The position numbers and the translations under genes are program-made. A stretch of 64,000 nt of DNA from Maribacter aquimaris (lineage in GTDB: Bacteria; Bacteroidota; Bacteroidia; Flavobacteriales; Flavobacteriaceae): assembly GCF_014596745.1 (NCBI RefSeq), contig NZ_JABTCF010000015.1, positions 1 to 64,000 of the forward strand, in the 5' to 3' direction. Shown in pieces: positions 32,577 through 40,129 of the stretch. Numbering within the stretch: position 1 is the stretch's first letter; every line of letters starts with the position of its first letter. The notes beneath the pieces were generated by a model that had not been told where the DNA came from, did not search any database, and was given only the letters and a program-made list of their open reading frames with translations.

Positions 32577-32648
32577 AGCCAACGACGAGATTTGAACTCG
32601 TGACCTCTTCCTTACCAAGGAAACGCTCTACCCCTGAGCTACGTCGGC
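32577..32648 (-). tRNA. tRNA-Thr (anticodon GGU)
   Basis: A 72-nt cloverleaf on the minus strand. The acceptor GCCGACG pairs with CGTTGGC (one G-T). The anticodon loop is TTGGTAA, read by the stem TTTCC/GGAAG. It lies about 57 bp upstream of tuf. Confidence 0.93.
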
Positions 32649-32943
32649 TTGTTGGGTTCCTGGTTGATGTTACACGTTTACTGATAAACAACATCGAAAT
32701 TACAACAAACGCCAACCCATGGTTTTCGAGTCCTAGACCAAAATTTAACCGACCTTCATCGGAATCAATCAAATTATTGACCCCGCCCTTTCTTCACTAC
32801 CCAAAGAACATATCAAAGAAAAATAACTTCATTTGACATTCAGGCGGAAGAACGGGTTACCTTCGACTACGCTCAGGACTGACTTCTCACCCCATATTCC
32901 ACAATTGCAATGAACATACATTCATTTTCCTGTGAAATATTAG
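32649..32943. other. Spacer between tRNA-Thr and tRNA-Gly
   Basis: About 295 bp without a gene, unusually long for this tRNA cluster. It includes TTCGACTACGCTCAGGACTG (32862-32881), which resembles one arm of a short dispersed repeat that I recall from many Bacteroidota genomes. No promoter or terminator was identified. Confidence 0.5.
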
Positions 32944-33016
32944 AGCGGGAGACCGGGTTCGAACCGGCGACATTCAGCTTGGAAGGCTGACGCTCTACCA
33001 ACTGAGCTACTCCCGC
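32944..33016 (-). tRNA. tRNA-Gly (anticodon UCC)
   Basis: A 73-nt cloverleaf on the minus strand. The acceptor GCGGGAG/CTCCCGC is perfect. The anticodon stem TCAGC/GCTGA encloses the loop CTTCCAA. Confidence 0.95.
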
Positions 33017-33148
33017 ATTTTATATTTCAAAATTTCAACTTTAAGACCCTTTTACGAATCTCACCCAAAGTCCGGACTTCCCGAACCCTTTATTCAATAC
33101 AACCCAGAAAACAAAAATTCCGAATCACCTTTTTTACTTAAAATATAG

Positions 33149-33230
<82 letters not shown>

Positions 33231-33254
33231 AATCCATATTTTAAAGAACTTTTG

Positions 33255-33328
33255 AGCCGATAGAGGGACTCGAACCCACGACCTGCTGATTACAAATCAG
33301 CTGCTCTAGCCAGCTGAGCTACATCGGC
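33255..33328 (-). tRNA. tRNA-Thr (anticodon UGU)
   Basis: A 74-nt cloverleaf on the minus strand. The anticodon stem GCTGA/TCAGC encloses the loop TTTGTAA. It is the first tRNA of the Thr-Tyr-Gly-Thr-tuf series. Confidence 0.95.
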
Positions 33329-33350
33329 CTTTCAACCCTTTTTTTAGCAT

Positions 33351-33377
33351 AAAAAAGTCCGCTATTTCTAACGGACT
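33351..33377 (-). terminator. Terminator after hpf
   Basis: On the minus strand a 9-bp stem AGTCCGTTA/TAGCGGACT with a GAAA tetraloop is followed by TTTTT. It ends the hpf transcript about 50 nt past its stop codon and stands just before tRNA-Thr(UGU). Confidence 0.88.
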
Positions 33378-33378
33378 G

Positions 33379-33408
33379 CAAATGTATATATTTATTTGTT
33401 TAATCAAA
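33379..33408 (-). promoter_or_regulatory. Candidate promoter for the tRNA-tuf-rpl-rpo series
   Basis: On the minus strand TTTG (33408-33405), an 18-nt spacer and TACATTTG (33386-33379) match the Bacteroidota consensus, with a perfect -7 element. The expected start site at about 33373-33375 falls inside the 5' arm of the hpf terminator. Confidence 0.6.
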
Positions 33409-33429
33409 ATAAAATTCGAAAAAAATTCA

Positions 33430-33732
33430 TCATACTTTTTCACGTTGCATTTCTTTCATTTTTTTTACCTTCCTTTCCAAGGAGCTACATGCCGAATCTA
33501 CAGCCTCTTCGAACGACTTGCACTGCTTTTTGACAACAAACTTATCCTTTGGCACATTTAGTCTTATTTCCACAATCTTATTTTCCTTTGAACTCGTATT
33601 CTCTACTTTCAAATAAACATCCGCACTTATTACCTTATCGTAGAAAGTCTCTATCTTATCCAATCTGCTTTGGACAAAATCCAATAATTTTACATCGGCA
33701 TTGAAGTTAACTGATTGCGCATTTACTTTCAT
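33430..33732 (-). CDS. hpf: Ribosome hibernation-promoting factor (short form, HPF/RaiA family)
   Basis: 100 residues. The sequence 'MKVNAQSVNFNADVKLLDFVQSRLDKIETFYDKVISADVYLKVE' and 'FEEAVDSACSSLERKVKKMKEMQ' fits the S30EA/HPF N-terminal domain. The C-terminal dimerisation domain of long HPF is absent. It binds the 30S decoding region in stationary phase. It follows xerC by 27 bp, a linkage common in Bacteroidota. Confidence 0.92.
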   Translation of the reverse strand: MKVNAQSVNFNADVKLLDFVQSRLDKIETFYDKVISADVYLKVENTSSKENKIVEIRLNVPKDKFVVKKQCKSFEEAVDSACSSLERKVKKMKEMQREKV

Positions 33733-33759
33733 AGGCTAAAATTTAATATGTTAAACAAT

Positions 33760-34662
33760 TTATCGCCCTTGCGATTTTTTACCCCTTGGGTGGGCTGATG
33801 CGTGAATTTTTTTGAGCTCAGCTATACTATTATGTGTGTATACTTGTGTTGAAGCCAAACTTGAATGGCCCAGCAACTCTTTCACTGAATTTAAATCCGC
33901 CCCCTTATTAAGTAAATGAGTCGCAAAGGTATGTCTCAAAATATGTGGACTCCTTTTTACCTTGGAGGACACCTCTCTAAAATACTTATTTATAATTCTA
34001 TAAACAAGGGTTTCATATATTTTATTGCCTGTATTGGTAAGAAAAAGAAACTGCCCTTCCCCAATACTTCCCAAGCTGTCCCTGAGCGGTAAATAAGAGC
34101 GGAACAATTCTACCGTTGGCAACAACAAAGGCACTATACGCTCCTTATTGCGTTTTCCGAGTACTTTGAGCGATCGCCCACCAAGATCAACGTCATTGAT
34201 TTTAATATTGACAAGCTCTGCCCTTCTTATTCCGGTCGTATAAAGCAACTCAATGACCAACTTATCCCTCTTACCCTCAAAATCATCCGTAAAAGGCAAT
34301 TGAGACAAAACAGCCTGCATTTCTTCCTCCGAAAAAGGGACTTCGATTTTCTTCGCCGTTTTAAGGGCTTTGTGTTTGGCCAAGGGATTCACCTCCACGA
34401 CACCTATCTGCTGTAAAAATTTATAGTATGCCTTTAAAGAGGCAGCCTTTCTATTTACAGACCTATTGGATATTCCCGAATTGACCAAGCTAACGATCCA
34501 ACCTCTTACAATGGGATATTCCACATGATCAATATCCGAAAGACCGTGTTGATCGACACAAAAAGCGACAAAAGACAAAATATCCTTTTCATACGCATTT
34601 ACGGTATGCGCCGAATAATTCTTTTCCAAACGCAAATAAGAAACAAACTTGGGTATCGACAT
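33760..34662 (-). CDS. xerC: Tyrosine recombinase XerC-type
   Basis: 300 residues, usual for Xer recombinases. The N-terminal SAM-like DNA-binding domain (FVSYLRLEKNYSAHTVNAYEKDI) is followed by the catalytic domain. Its active-site residues are Arg in TTGIRRAEL, Lys in GKRNKERIVPL, His-x-x-Arg in HILRHTFATH, His in LGHSSLASTQVY and the Tyr nucleophile in TQVYTH. It resolves chromosome dimers at dif. Placement beside rpsU and hpf, with no mobile-element context, argues for the housekeeping enzyme rather than an integrase. Confidence 0.92.
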   Translation of the reverse strand: MSIPKFVSYLRLEKNYSAHTVNAYEKDILSFVAFCVDQHGLSDIDHVEYPIVRGWIVSLVNSGISNRSVNRKAASLKAYYKFLQQIGVVEVNPLAKHKALKTAKKIEVPFSEEEMQAVLSQLPFTDDFEGKRDKLVIELLYTTGIRRAELVNIKINDVDLGGRSLKVLGKRNKERIVPLLLPTVELFRSYLPLRDSLGSIGEGQFLFLTNTGNKIYETLVYRIINKYFREVSSKVKRSPHILRHTFATHLLNKGADLNSVKELLGHSSLASTQVYTHNSIAELKKIHASAHPRGKKSQGR

Positions 34663-34703
34663 ACCACAAAGTTAGCAAAGTTGCCGTTGCAATTTTCCTA
34701 AAT

Positions 34704-34731
34704 AAAAAAATCCCATCAAATGATGGGATTT
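34704..34731 (-). terminator. Terminator after rpsU
   Basis: On the minus strand ATCCCATCA/TGATGGGAT forms a stem followed by a run of seven T. It separates rpsU from xerC. Confidence 0.85.
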
Positions 34732-34764
34732 CTTATCAATAATTGTACACTACCAAATAAGATT

Positions 34765-34959
34765 CTAGATTTCTTCTTGATCTCTTAAACCTTGAATGTA
34801 TTGTGCTTTTTGTATTTGCGCTCTTCTTTGAACCGAAGGCTTCGTGAATTGTTGACGTTTACGCAATTGACGCATGGTACCAGTCTTATCGAACTTTCGC
34901 TTGAAGCGCTTTAAAGCTCTGTCTATGTTCTCTCCTTCTTTTATTGGTATAATTAACAT
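34765..34959 (-). CDS. rpsU: 30S ribosomal protein bS21
   Basis: 64 residues: 'MLIIPIKEGENIDRALKRFKRKFDKTGTMRQLRKRQQFTKPS' and an Arg/Gln-rich tail. bS21 binds near the 16S rRNA 3' end. In Flavobacterium johnsoniae, bS21 with bS18 and bS6 holds the anti-Shine-Dalgarno tail, which explains why SD sequences are little used in this phylum. This gene is the exception: it is preceded by a full SD (34968-34973 and flanks), consistent with autoregulation. It has its own -7 element and terminator, so it is a single-gene unit. Confidence 0.96.
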   Translation of the reverse strand: MLIIPIKEGENIDRALKRFKRKFDKTGTMRQLRKRQQFTKPSVQRRAQIQKAQYIQGLRDQEEI

Positions 34960-34965
34960 GGGCTA

Positions 34966-34975
34966 CAACCTCCTC
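34966..34975 (-). promoter_or_regulatory. Strong Shine-Dalgarno sequence of rpsU
   Basis: On the minus strand GAGGAGGTTG ends about 6 nt before the ATG at 34959. AGGAGGT can pair fully with the anti-SD ACCUCCU. Other genes of the window show at most short purine stretches at this place. Confidence 0.85.
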
Positions 34976-34994
34976 TCTTTTGTGATTAAGGGTG

Positions 34995-35002
34995 CAAATA
35001 TA
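34995..35002 (-). promoter_or_regulatory. Candidate -7 element of the rpsU promoter
   Basis: On the minus strand TATATTTG matches TAnnTTTG perfectly and lies 36 nt before the start codon. No good TTTG is found 18-20 nt further upstream. Confidence 0.45.
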
Positions 35003-35094
35003 GAAACTTATTTAGAATTGAGCACTACTTATTTTTGAATTATATGTCAATTTTTATCCGTGTCGATCGGCATGCCTTAACCTTCAGGCTATTA

Positions 35095-36270
35095 TCAAGC
35101 CTTAGGGGCCCGATATTCTTTCTTATCAATGATGATTTTGGCGATAATCTCCTTAAGTATTTCCGATGTACCCCCACCAATAGGCCCCAATCGACTATCC
35201 CTGAACATACGTGCCATGGGATACTCCTCCATATAGCCGTACCCCCCCAGGAACTGCAAACAATCGTAAGCCACCTTATCTGCCATTTCGGTAGATTTCA
35301 ATTTTGAAATTGTGGCTTCCTTTACAACATATTCACCTCTATCCATCTTATACGCCACACCATAATTATACTGCTTACACAGTTCCATACTAGCATGGCC
35401 ATCAACCAACTTATGCCTTAAGACCTGATATTGGTTAATCGGTTTTCCAAAAGTTTCCCTTTCCGACATATACTGCATGGCATAATCAAGGGCATATTCG
35501 GCCCTGGCATGGGCATTGATCCCCATAACAAGTCGTTCAAGGGCGAATGCCTGCATTATCAATCCAAATCCGTTACCCTCACCCCCCATTAGATTGGCAG
35601 CGGGAACCTTTACATTATCAAAAGCAAGTTCTGCCGTATCCGATGCACGCCACCCCAATTTATCCAATTTATTGGCGGAAATACCTTTACTGTTCAAGTC
35701 GACAATAAATAAGCTTATCCCCTTGTTTCCTGCATCCGGATCGGTTTTTGCCGCAAGAATGCAATAATCGCCATGCACCCCGTTCGTGATAAACGTCTTC
35801 GACCCGTTGATGACATAACCATCCCCATTTTTAATGGCGGTCGTTCTCATACCGGCCACATCACTACCCCCAAAAGGTTCAGTCACACCTAGACAGCCAA
35901 TCTTCTCCCCATGGACACTTGGGGTCAAATAAGCCACCTTTTGCCCATGACTGGCATTTTTATTCAAGTGCACCATGGCTAGGTAAGCGTGTGCCCACAT
36001 GGCAGCAGCGAAACCGCCAGAATTCACTTTCTGAAGTTCTTCTAAAAAGATTACGGTATAGAAGATATCAAGTCCCAACCCACCATAGGATTCATCAATG
36101 GCAAGACCAAAATAACCCATTTCACCGAACTTTTTCCAGATGAAACGTTCTATGCTACCTTCGGACTCCCATTTATTGATATGGGGAATGACTTCTTTCG
36201 ACAAAAAATCCCTGAGACTCTCTCTAAATAACTGATGTTCTTCAGTAAAGTACATGCTCTGCATAGCCAT
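35095..36270 (-). CDS. Acyl-CoA dehydrogenase
   Basis: 391 residues, typical. FAD-dependent alpha,beta-dehydrogenation of acyl-CoA thioesters. Motifs are 'CLGVTEPFGGSDVAGMRTTA', 'VINGSKTFITNGVHGD' (FAD/substrate contacts) and the C-terminal 'QFLGGYGYMEEYPMARMFRDSR', whose first Glu after GYM is the likely catalytic base. Substrate chain length cannot be read from the sequence. It begins 5 bp after the helix-hairpin-helix gene and shares its operon. Confidence 0.93.
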   Translation of the reverse strand: MAMQSMYFTEEHQLFRESLRDFLSKEVIPHINKWESEGSIERFIWKKFGEMGYFGLAIDESYGGLGLDIFYTVIFLEELQKVNSGGFAAAMWAHAYLAMVHLNKNASHGQKVAYLTPSVHGEKIGCLGVTEPFGGSDVAGMRTTAIKNGDGYVINGSKTFITNGVHGDYCILAAKTDPDAGNKGISLFIVDLNSKGISANKLDKLGWRASDTAELAFDNVKVPAANLMGGEGNGFGLIMQAFALERLVMGINAHARAEYALDYAMQYMSERETFGKPINQYQVLRHKLVDGHASMELCKQYNYGVAYKMDRGEYVVKEATISKLKSTEMADKVAYDCLQFLGGYGYMEEYPMARMFRDSRLGPIGGGTSEILKEIIAKIIIDKKEYRAPKA

Positions 36271-36275
36271 TAAAT

Positions 36276-37172
36276 TTATAACGCCAAATATAACTTAATT
36301 CTATCAATCTTCTCAATTGGAAAATTTTCAATGTTTAGCAATTCATCAAAGGAATCTATACTTCCTTTGTCATTTCTGTAATTAATTATTCGATTGGCTA
36401 CGTTTTTTTGAATATATACTAATTTTGATAGTTTTTTAGCCGATGCCGTATTAATGTTTATTTTTTCAACATCAGGCCTTTTCAGTACCTGAAATCGCAC
36501 CAAAGTCCGCTCAACTACCTCCGGTTCCAGTCCATAAACATCATACAATTGTTCATTTACCAGAAACCCACCCAACCGATTCCGGAATTTGACTATTCTT
36601 TGGGATAATTTATCCCCTATTCCATAAATCGATTTTAATTCATTGGCAGTGACCGAATTAAGGTCCTTGACCTCTATCTCCCCAACAATCCGATGTGGAT
36701 TATTCTTATTGACCACAATAGCAGGTGTCCGGGATACTGTTTTTCGTGCGGTATTTTTATTGACCCACTCCGGAAACTTAAAATACGGTGCTATACGTTT
36801 CAGCAAAGAATCCGAAATACCTGTGATCTTTTGAAATTCCCCAACGCTATTTACGTATAAATTTTTTTTCCGGTAAGCATGCAGCCGATCGATCTCCTCT
36901 GGGGTCATCCCCAAAGTATACCCTTTAAAATCTGAAATATAATTAGGATTGAAGGGAAACAATCGGGGCGAATCTTTTTGAAGCCCAGCTAGTTTTAGCG
37001 AATCCAACTTTACCTGGGTTTCCCAATCAATCGTTAGACTGGGCTCCAAAGTGTGGGAAGCATTTTTCACCAAGTAGAAAACCACTTGCAAGACAACAAT
37101 GATCAAAAGCAAAAAGAAAATCCCACTTTTCTCTTGTTTACTAAAAGAAAAATGGGACTTCATATTCTTCAA
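36276..37172 (-). CDS. Helix-hairpin-helix (ComEA-like) membrane-anchored protein
   Basis: 298 residues. A short basic N-terminus and one membrane segment (GIFFLLLIIVVLQVVFYLV, about 16-34) anchor it. Three helix-hairpin-helix units follow: 'MTPEEIDRLHAYRKKNLYVNSVGEFQKITGISDSLLKRI', 'LNSVTANELKSIYGIGDKLSQRIVKFRNRLGGF' and 'ININTASAKKLSKLVYIQKNVANRIINYRNDKGS'. The fold binds DNA non-specifically and is known from the competence protein ComEA. A role in DNA binding at the outer face of the inner membrane is possible but unproven. It lies 10 bp after the AGCS transporter gene. Confidence 0.82.
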   Translation of the reverse strand: MKNMKSHFSFSKQEKSGIFFLLLIIVVLQVVFYLVKNASHTLEPSLTIDWETQVKLDSLKLAGLQKDSPRLFPFNPNYISDFKGYTLGMTPEEIDRLHAYRKKNLYVNSVGEFQKITGISDSLLKRIAPYFKFPEWVNKNTARKTVSRTPAIVVNKNNPHRIVGEIEVKDLNSVTANELKSIYGIGDKLSQRIVKFRNRLGGFLVNEQLYDVYGLEPEVVERTLVRFQVLKRPDVEKININTASAKKLSKLVYIQKNVANRIINYRNDKGSIDSFDELLNIENFPIEKIDRIKLYLAL

Positions 37173-37182
37173 ACCGCACTAC

Positions 37183-38796
37183 TTATTTCCTAACTGTCTT
37201 TATAGCACTCAAATATTTGTTCATTTCCTCTTTCACTTTTGGAAACAACAATAAAAGTCCGATCATATTCGGAAATACCAATGCCAAAATCATTGCATCC
37301 GAAAAAGCAAATACAGCGCCCATAGAGGCTGAAGCCCCAATTACGATAAAAGCGATGAATAAAATTTTATAAACCAAATCTGCAAGTCTTCCCCTACCGA
37401 ACAAAAACTTCCAGGATTGAAGTCCATAATAAGACCATGATATCATAGTAGAAACCGCAAAAAGCACCACGGCCAAGGTCAATACATATGGGAACCAAGG
37501 AATGACGGATTCGAAGGCCAATGATGTTAAATTAACACCCCCCAAAGACACTCCGTCGACAACTACCTTACCGGCACCATCGCCACCATATTCAAATGCA
37601 CCTCCGCTGTTGTAGAATATAATCACCAAAGCCGTCATTGTACAAATCACCACCGTATCGATAAACGGCTCTAAAAGAGCCACGATACCTTCACTGGCCG
37701 GGTATTTGGTTTTTACGGCAGAATGCGCAATAGCGGCTGAACCTGCTCCAGCCTCATTGGAGAAAACGGCTCTTCTAAAGCCTACGATCAACACCCCGAA
37801 CAATCCTCCTAGTCCAGCTTCAGGTGTAAACGCCCCTTTAAAAATAAGCACGAATGCATCGTCGATATATGAAAAGTTCGCGAAAATCACAATAAGACAG
37901 GCAATGGCATATATAATTGCCATGAATGGCACTATTTTCTCAGTTACGGAAGCAATTCTTTTGATTCCCCCAATAATGACGATACCGACAACAATGGCCA
38001 AAAGCACTCCTATGACAAATCCTGTTGACCCACCTTGTAATCCCATCATTGCCGCTAATTGTTCTGCAGCTTGATTTGACTGTACGGCGTTACCACCACC
38101 AAAAGAAGCCCCAACACAAAGTATAGCGAAAATAACGGCCAATGCCTTACCTAAACCTGTATAACCCCTTTCCTTCAAACCTCTGGAAAGATAATACATC
38201 GGCCCCCCATGAACAGTACCATCCGCATCAAAATCACGGTACTTAACCCCCAAGGTACATTCGACGAATTTGGTAGACATACTCAATAAGCCACATAAAA
38301 TCATCCAGAATGTAGCTCCAGGACCACCAATGGCAATTGCCAAGGCGACACCAGCGATATTCCCAAGACCCACAGTACCTGAAACAGCTGTTGCCAGGGC
38401 CTGAAAGTGGCTTACCTCCCCGTGCTTGCTCTCATCACGAATGGTATCGGGCAAATCACCATCAACAATATTAACTTCTGCTTTTTCCACACCATGACCT
38501 TCAGGTGCCTCTAGTTCGTCATACTTACCCCTGACCACATTAATGGCCAATGGGAACTTGGTAATATTGACAAAACCAAAATACAAAGTAAAAAAAGTAG
38601 CCCCTAGTACCAATACAATTACGACAAGGGGGATACCTGTACCGGGTACCTGCCAAAATACGATTCCTTCCCAAACTGCAGTAATAGGCTCAAACCAAGC
38701 ATTTATCCGCTCATCGATTCCCATTTCTGATGATTCTTGGGAAAAAGTTACAAAAGGCAACAAAAAGAAAAGAAAAGAAAGCATTTTATACTTCAT
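37183..38796 (-). CDS. Sodium:alanine symporter family (AGCS) transporter
   Basis: 537 residues with about 11 membrane segments. Family motifs 'FQALATAVSGTVGLGNIAGVALAIAIGGPGATFWM' and 'VLIVGFRRAVFSNEAGAGSAAIAHSAVKT' are present. It imports alanine, glycine or a related amino acid with Na+ or H+. The N-terminus has a cleavable-looking signal (MKYKMLSFLFFLLPFVTFSQ) and an acidic insertion of about 45 residues (YDELEAPEGHG...DESKHGE) before the conserved core. Both are features of the marine Bacteroidota version. Confidence 0.92.
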   Translation of the reverse strand: MKYKMLSFLFFLLPFVTFSQESSEMGIDERINAWFEPITAVWEGIVFWQVPGTGIPLVVIVLVLGATFFTLYFGFVNITKFPLAINVVRGKYDELEAPEGHGVEKAEVNIVDGDLPDTIRDESKHGEVSHFQALATAVSGTVGLGNIAGVALAIAIGGPGATFWMILCGLLSMSTKFVECTLGVKYRDFDADGTVHGGPMYYLSRGLKERGYTGLGKALAVIFAILCVGASFGGGNAVQSNQAAEQLAAMMGLQGGSTGFVIGVLLAIVVGIVIIGGIKRIASVTEKIVPFMAIIYAIACLIVIFANFSYIDDAFVLIFKGAFTPEAGLGGLFGVLIVGFRRAVFSNEAGAGSAAIAHSAVKTKYPASEGIVALLEPFIDTVVICTMTALVIIFYNSGGAFEYGGDGAGKVVVDGVSLGGVNLTSLAFESVIPWFPYVLTLAVVLFAVSTMISWSYYGLQSWKFLFGRGRLADLVYKILFIAFIVIGASASMGAVFAFSDAMILALVFPNMIGLLLLFPKVKEEMNKYLSAIKTVRK

Positions 38797-38886
38797 AAGG
38801 TCTAATTAGGTTGGTTAAAAATACGAATTAAGCAATATCCAAAAAAAAACTGTTCAATCAAAGAGGAATAGACAAAAAGGAACTTG

Positions 38887-39903
38887 TTATAGATTAAACA
38901 TTTCGTTTAATCTTCGAATCTGCTCAGGCCTTCCCAAAACAATAATTTTACTTTTGGGCTGCAGTTGCATATCAGCCTCCGGATTTATGGTGTATTTACC
39001 ATCCGGTGCGATATAACCAATTATGGTACACCCCGTCTTACGCCTTAAATCAAGATCTCGAAGCGACTTGTGATCTCCTTGTTCTGCAAATTCCTCAATG
39101 GCGACTTCCTCTAGGTTTGTGGTATGTTCGCCTTCCAACGACAACTCGTCCATAAACGAAATCAAATCGGGCATTACCACTAACGAGGCCATATGGTCAC
39201 CACCGATTTTATCGGGCATGATCACTTGGTTCGCACCGGCCAGTATTAATTTTTTCTGGGACGTGATCAGCGATGCCCTACTAATGATATTCAATTTTTT
39301 GTTTAATTGTCTAGCGGATAAGACCACAAACAGGTTTGCTGCATCTTCGGGCAATGTGGCAATAATATTATCGGCCCTCTCTATTCCCGCTTCCACCAAG
39401 ACTTCATCGTCATTGGCATCCCCTTCGACAAATAAGATACTATCCTCAAATTTTTCAATGACCTCCCGATCCTTTTCCACAACAACAAAAGGCCTATTAA
39501 AGGCTTTAAGTCTAATGGCAGCTTGATTCCCATTTCGACCAAAACCACAGATAATCACATGGTTGGATAGCGCATTGATCATGTTCTTCACTTTTTTCTT
39601 TTTTAAAATATCCATGGTATTCCTACTTAAAATGTACTCCGTTATCACTGAAATGGAAAATGCAAATATGAATACACTGGAGATTATCAAAAATACCGTA
39701 AAAACCTTTGCCTCCCCACTTAATGGGCCTACTTCGGAAAAACCAACCGTAGTTACCGTTATGACGGTCATGTAAAAGGCGTCCAACCAAGATAGATTGG
39801 ACAATATCCTATAACCTATAATCCCAGTCGCCAGAACAACCCCTATCAAAACGATAGCCAAATAGATTTTAGAACGAAAAAGTCGAATCATATTAAAGAT
39901 CAA
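38887..39903 (-). CDS. Potassium channel with TrkA-type RCK domains
   Basis: 338 residues. Two membrane helices (about 10-28 and 65-90) flank a pore loop with the K+ filter TVTTVGFSEV (about 46-55). The RCK/TrkA_N Rossmann domain follows (VIICGFGRNGNQAAIRL, nucleotide-binding GxGxxG, about 117-235), then a TrkA_C domain (about 255-338). This is the Kch/MthK-like arrangement: a ligand-gated K+ channel of the inner membrane. It overlaps the PspC-like gene by 11 bp, so translational coupling is likely. Confidence 0.9.
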   Translation of the reverse strand: MIFNMIRLFRSKIYLAIVLIGVVLATGIIGYRILSNLSWLDAFYMTVITVTTVGFSEVGPLSGEAKVFTVFLIISSVFIFAFSISVITEYILSRNTMDILKKKKVKNMINALSNHVIICGFGRNGNQAAIRLKAFNRPFVVVEKDREVIEKFEDSILFVEGDANDDEVLVEAGIERADNIIATLPEDAANLFVVLSARQLNKKLNIISRASLITSQKKLILAGANQVIMPDKIGGDHMASLVVMPDLISFMDELSLEGEHTTNLEEVAIEEFAEQGDHKSLRDLDLRRKTGCTIIGYIAPDGKYTINPEADMQLQPKSKIIVLGRPEQIRRLNEMFNL

Positions 39904-40120
39904 AAACTGAGGTCCTTTTGGTATATACCAAATCTTTGATCTTTAACCAAAAAGCCAAAAAAAGATAGAGTGCAAACCCAAACCCCAAAGTTACGAATGT
40001 AAGGTAAATGAACGACGTTCTAACCACTCTGGCACGAATCCCCATGCGTTCTGCAATTCGCCTACATACCTCGAATCCCCTTTTTTGAAAATAATATAAA
40101 AGTTGATAGAAAACATTCAT
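39893..40120 (-). CDS. PspC-like small membrane protein
   Basis: 75 residues. An N-terminal amphipathic part with the PspC pattern 'KRGFEVCRRIAERMGIRARVVRTSF' precedes one hydrophobic span (IYLTFVTLGFGFALYLFLAFWL). PspC is an inner-membrane stress protein family. Here it sits between a DUF2851 gene (9 bp upstream) and the K+ channel gene (11-bp overlap). The partner role is unknown. Confidence 0.8.
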   Translation of the reverse strand: MNVFYQLLYYFQKRGFEVCRRIAERMGIRARVVRTSFIYLTFVTLGFGFALYLFLAFWLKIKDLVYTKRTSVFDL

Positions 40121-40129
40121 AATTTAAAA

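Noticed and set aside
33760-34662. Integrase of a mobile element inserted near the tRNA genes
   Set aside because: The gene is the housekeeping xerC beside rpsU and hpf. No direct repeats at tRNA ends or cargo genes were found.
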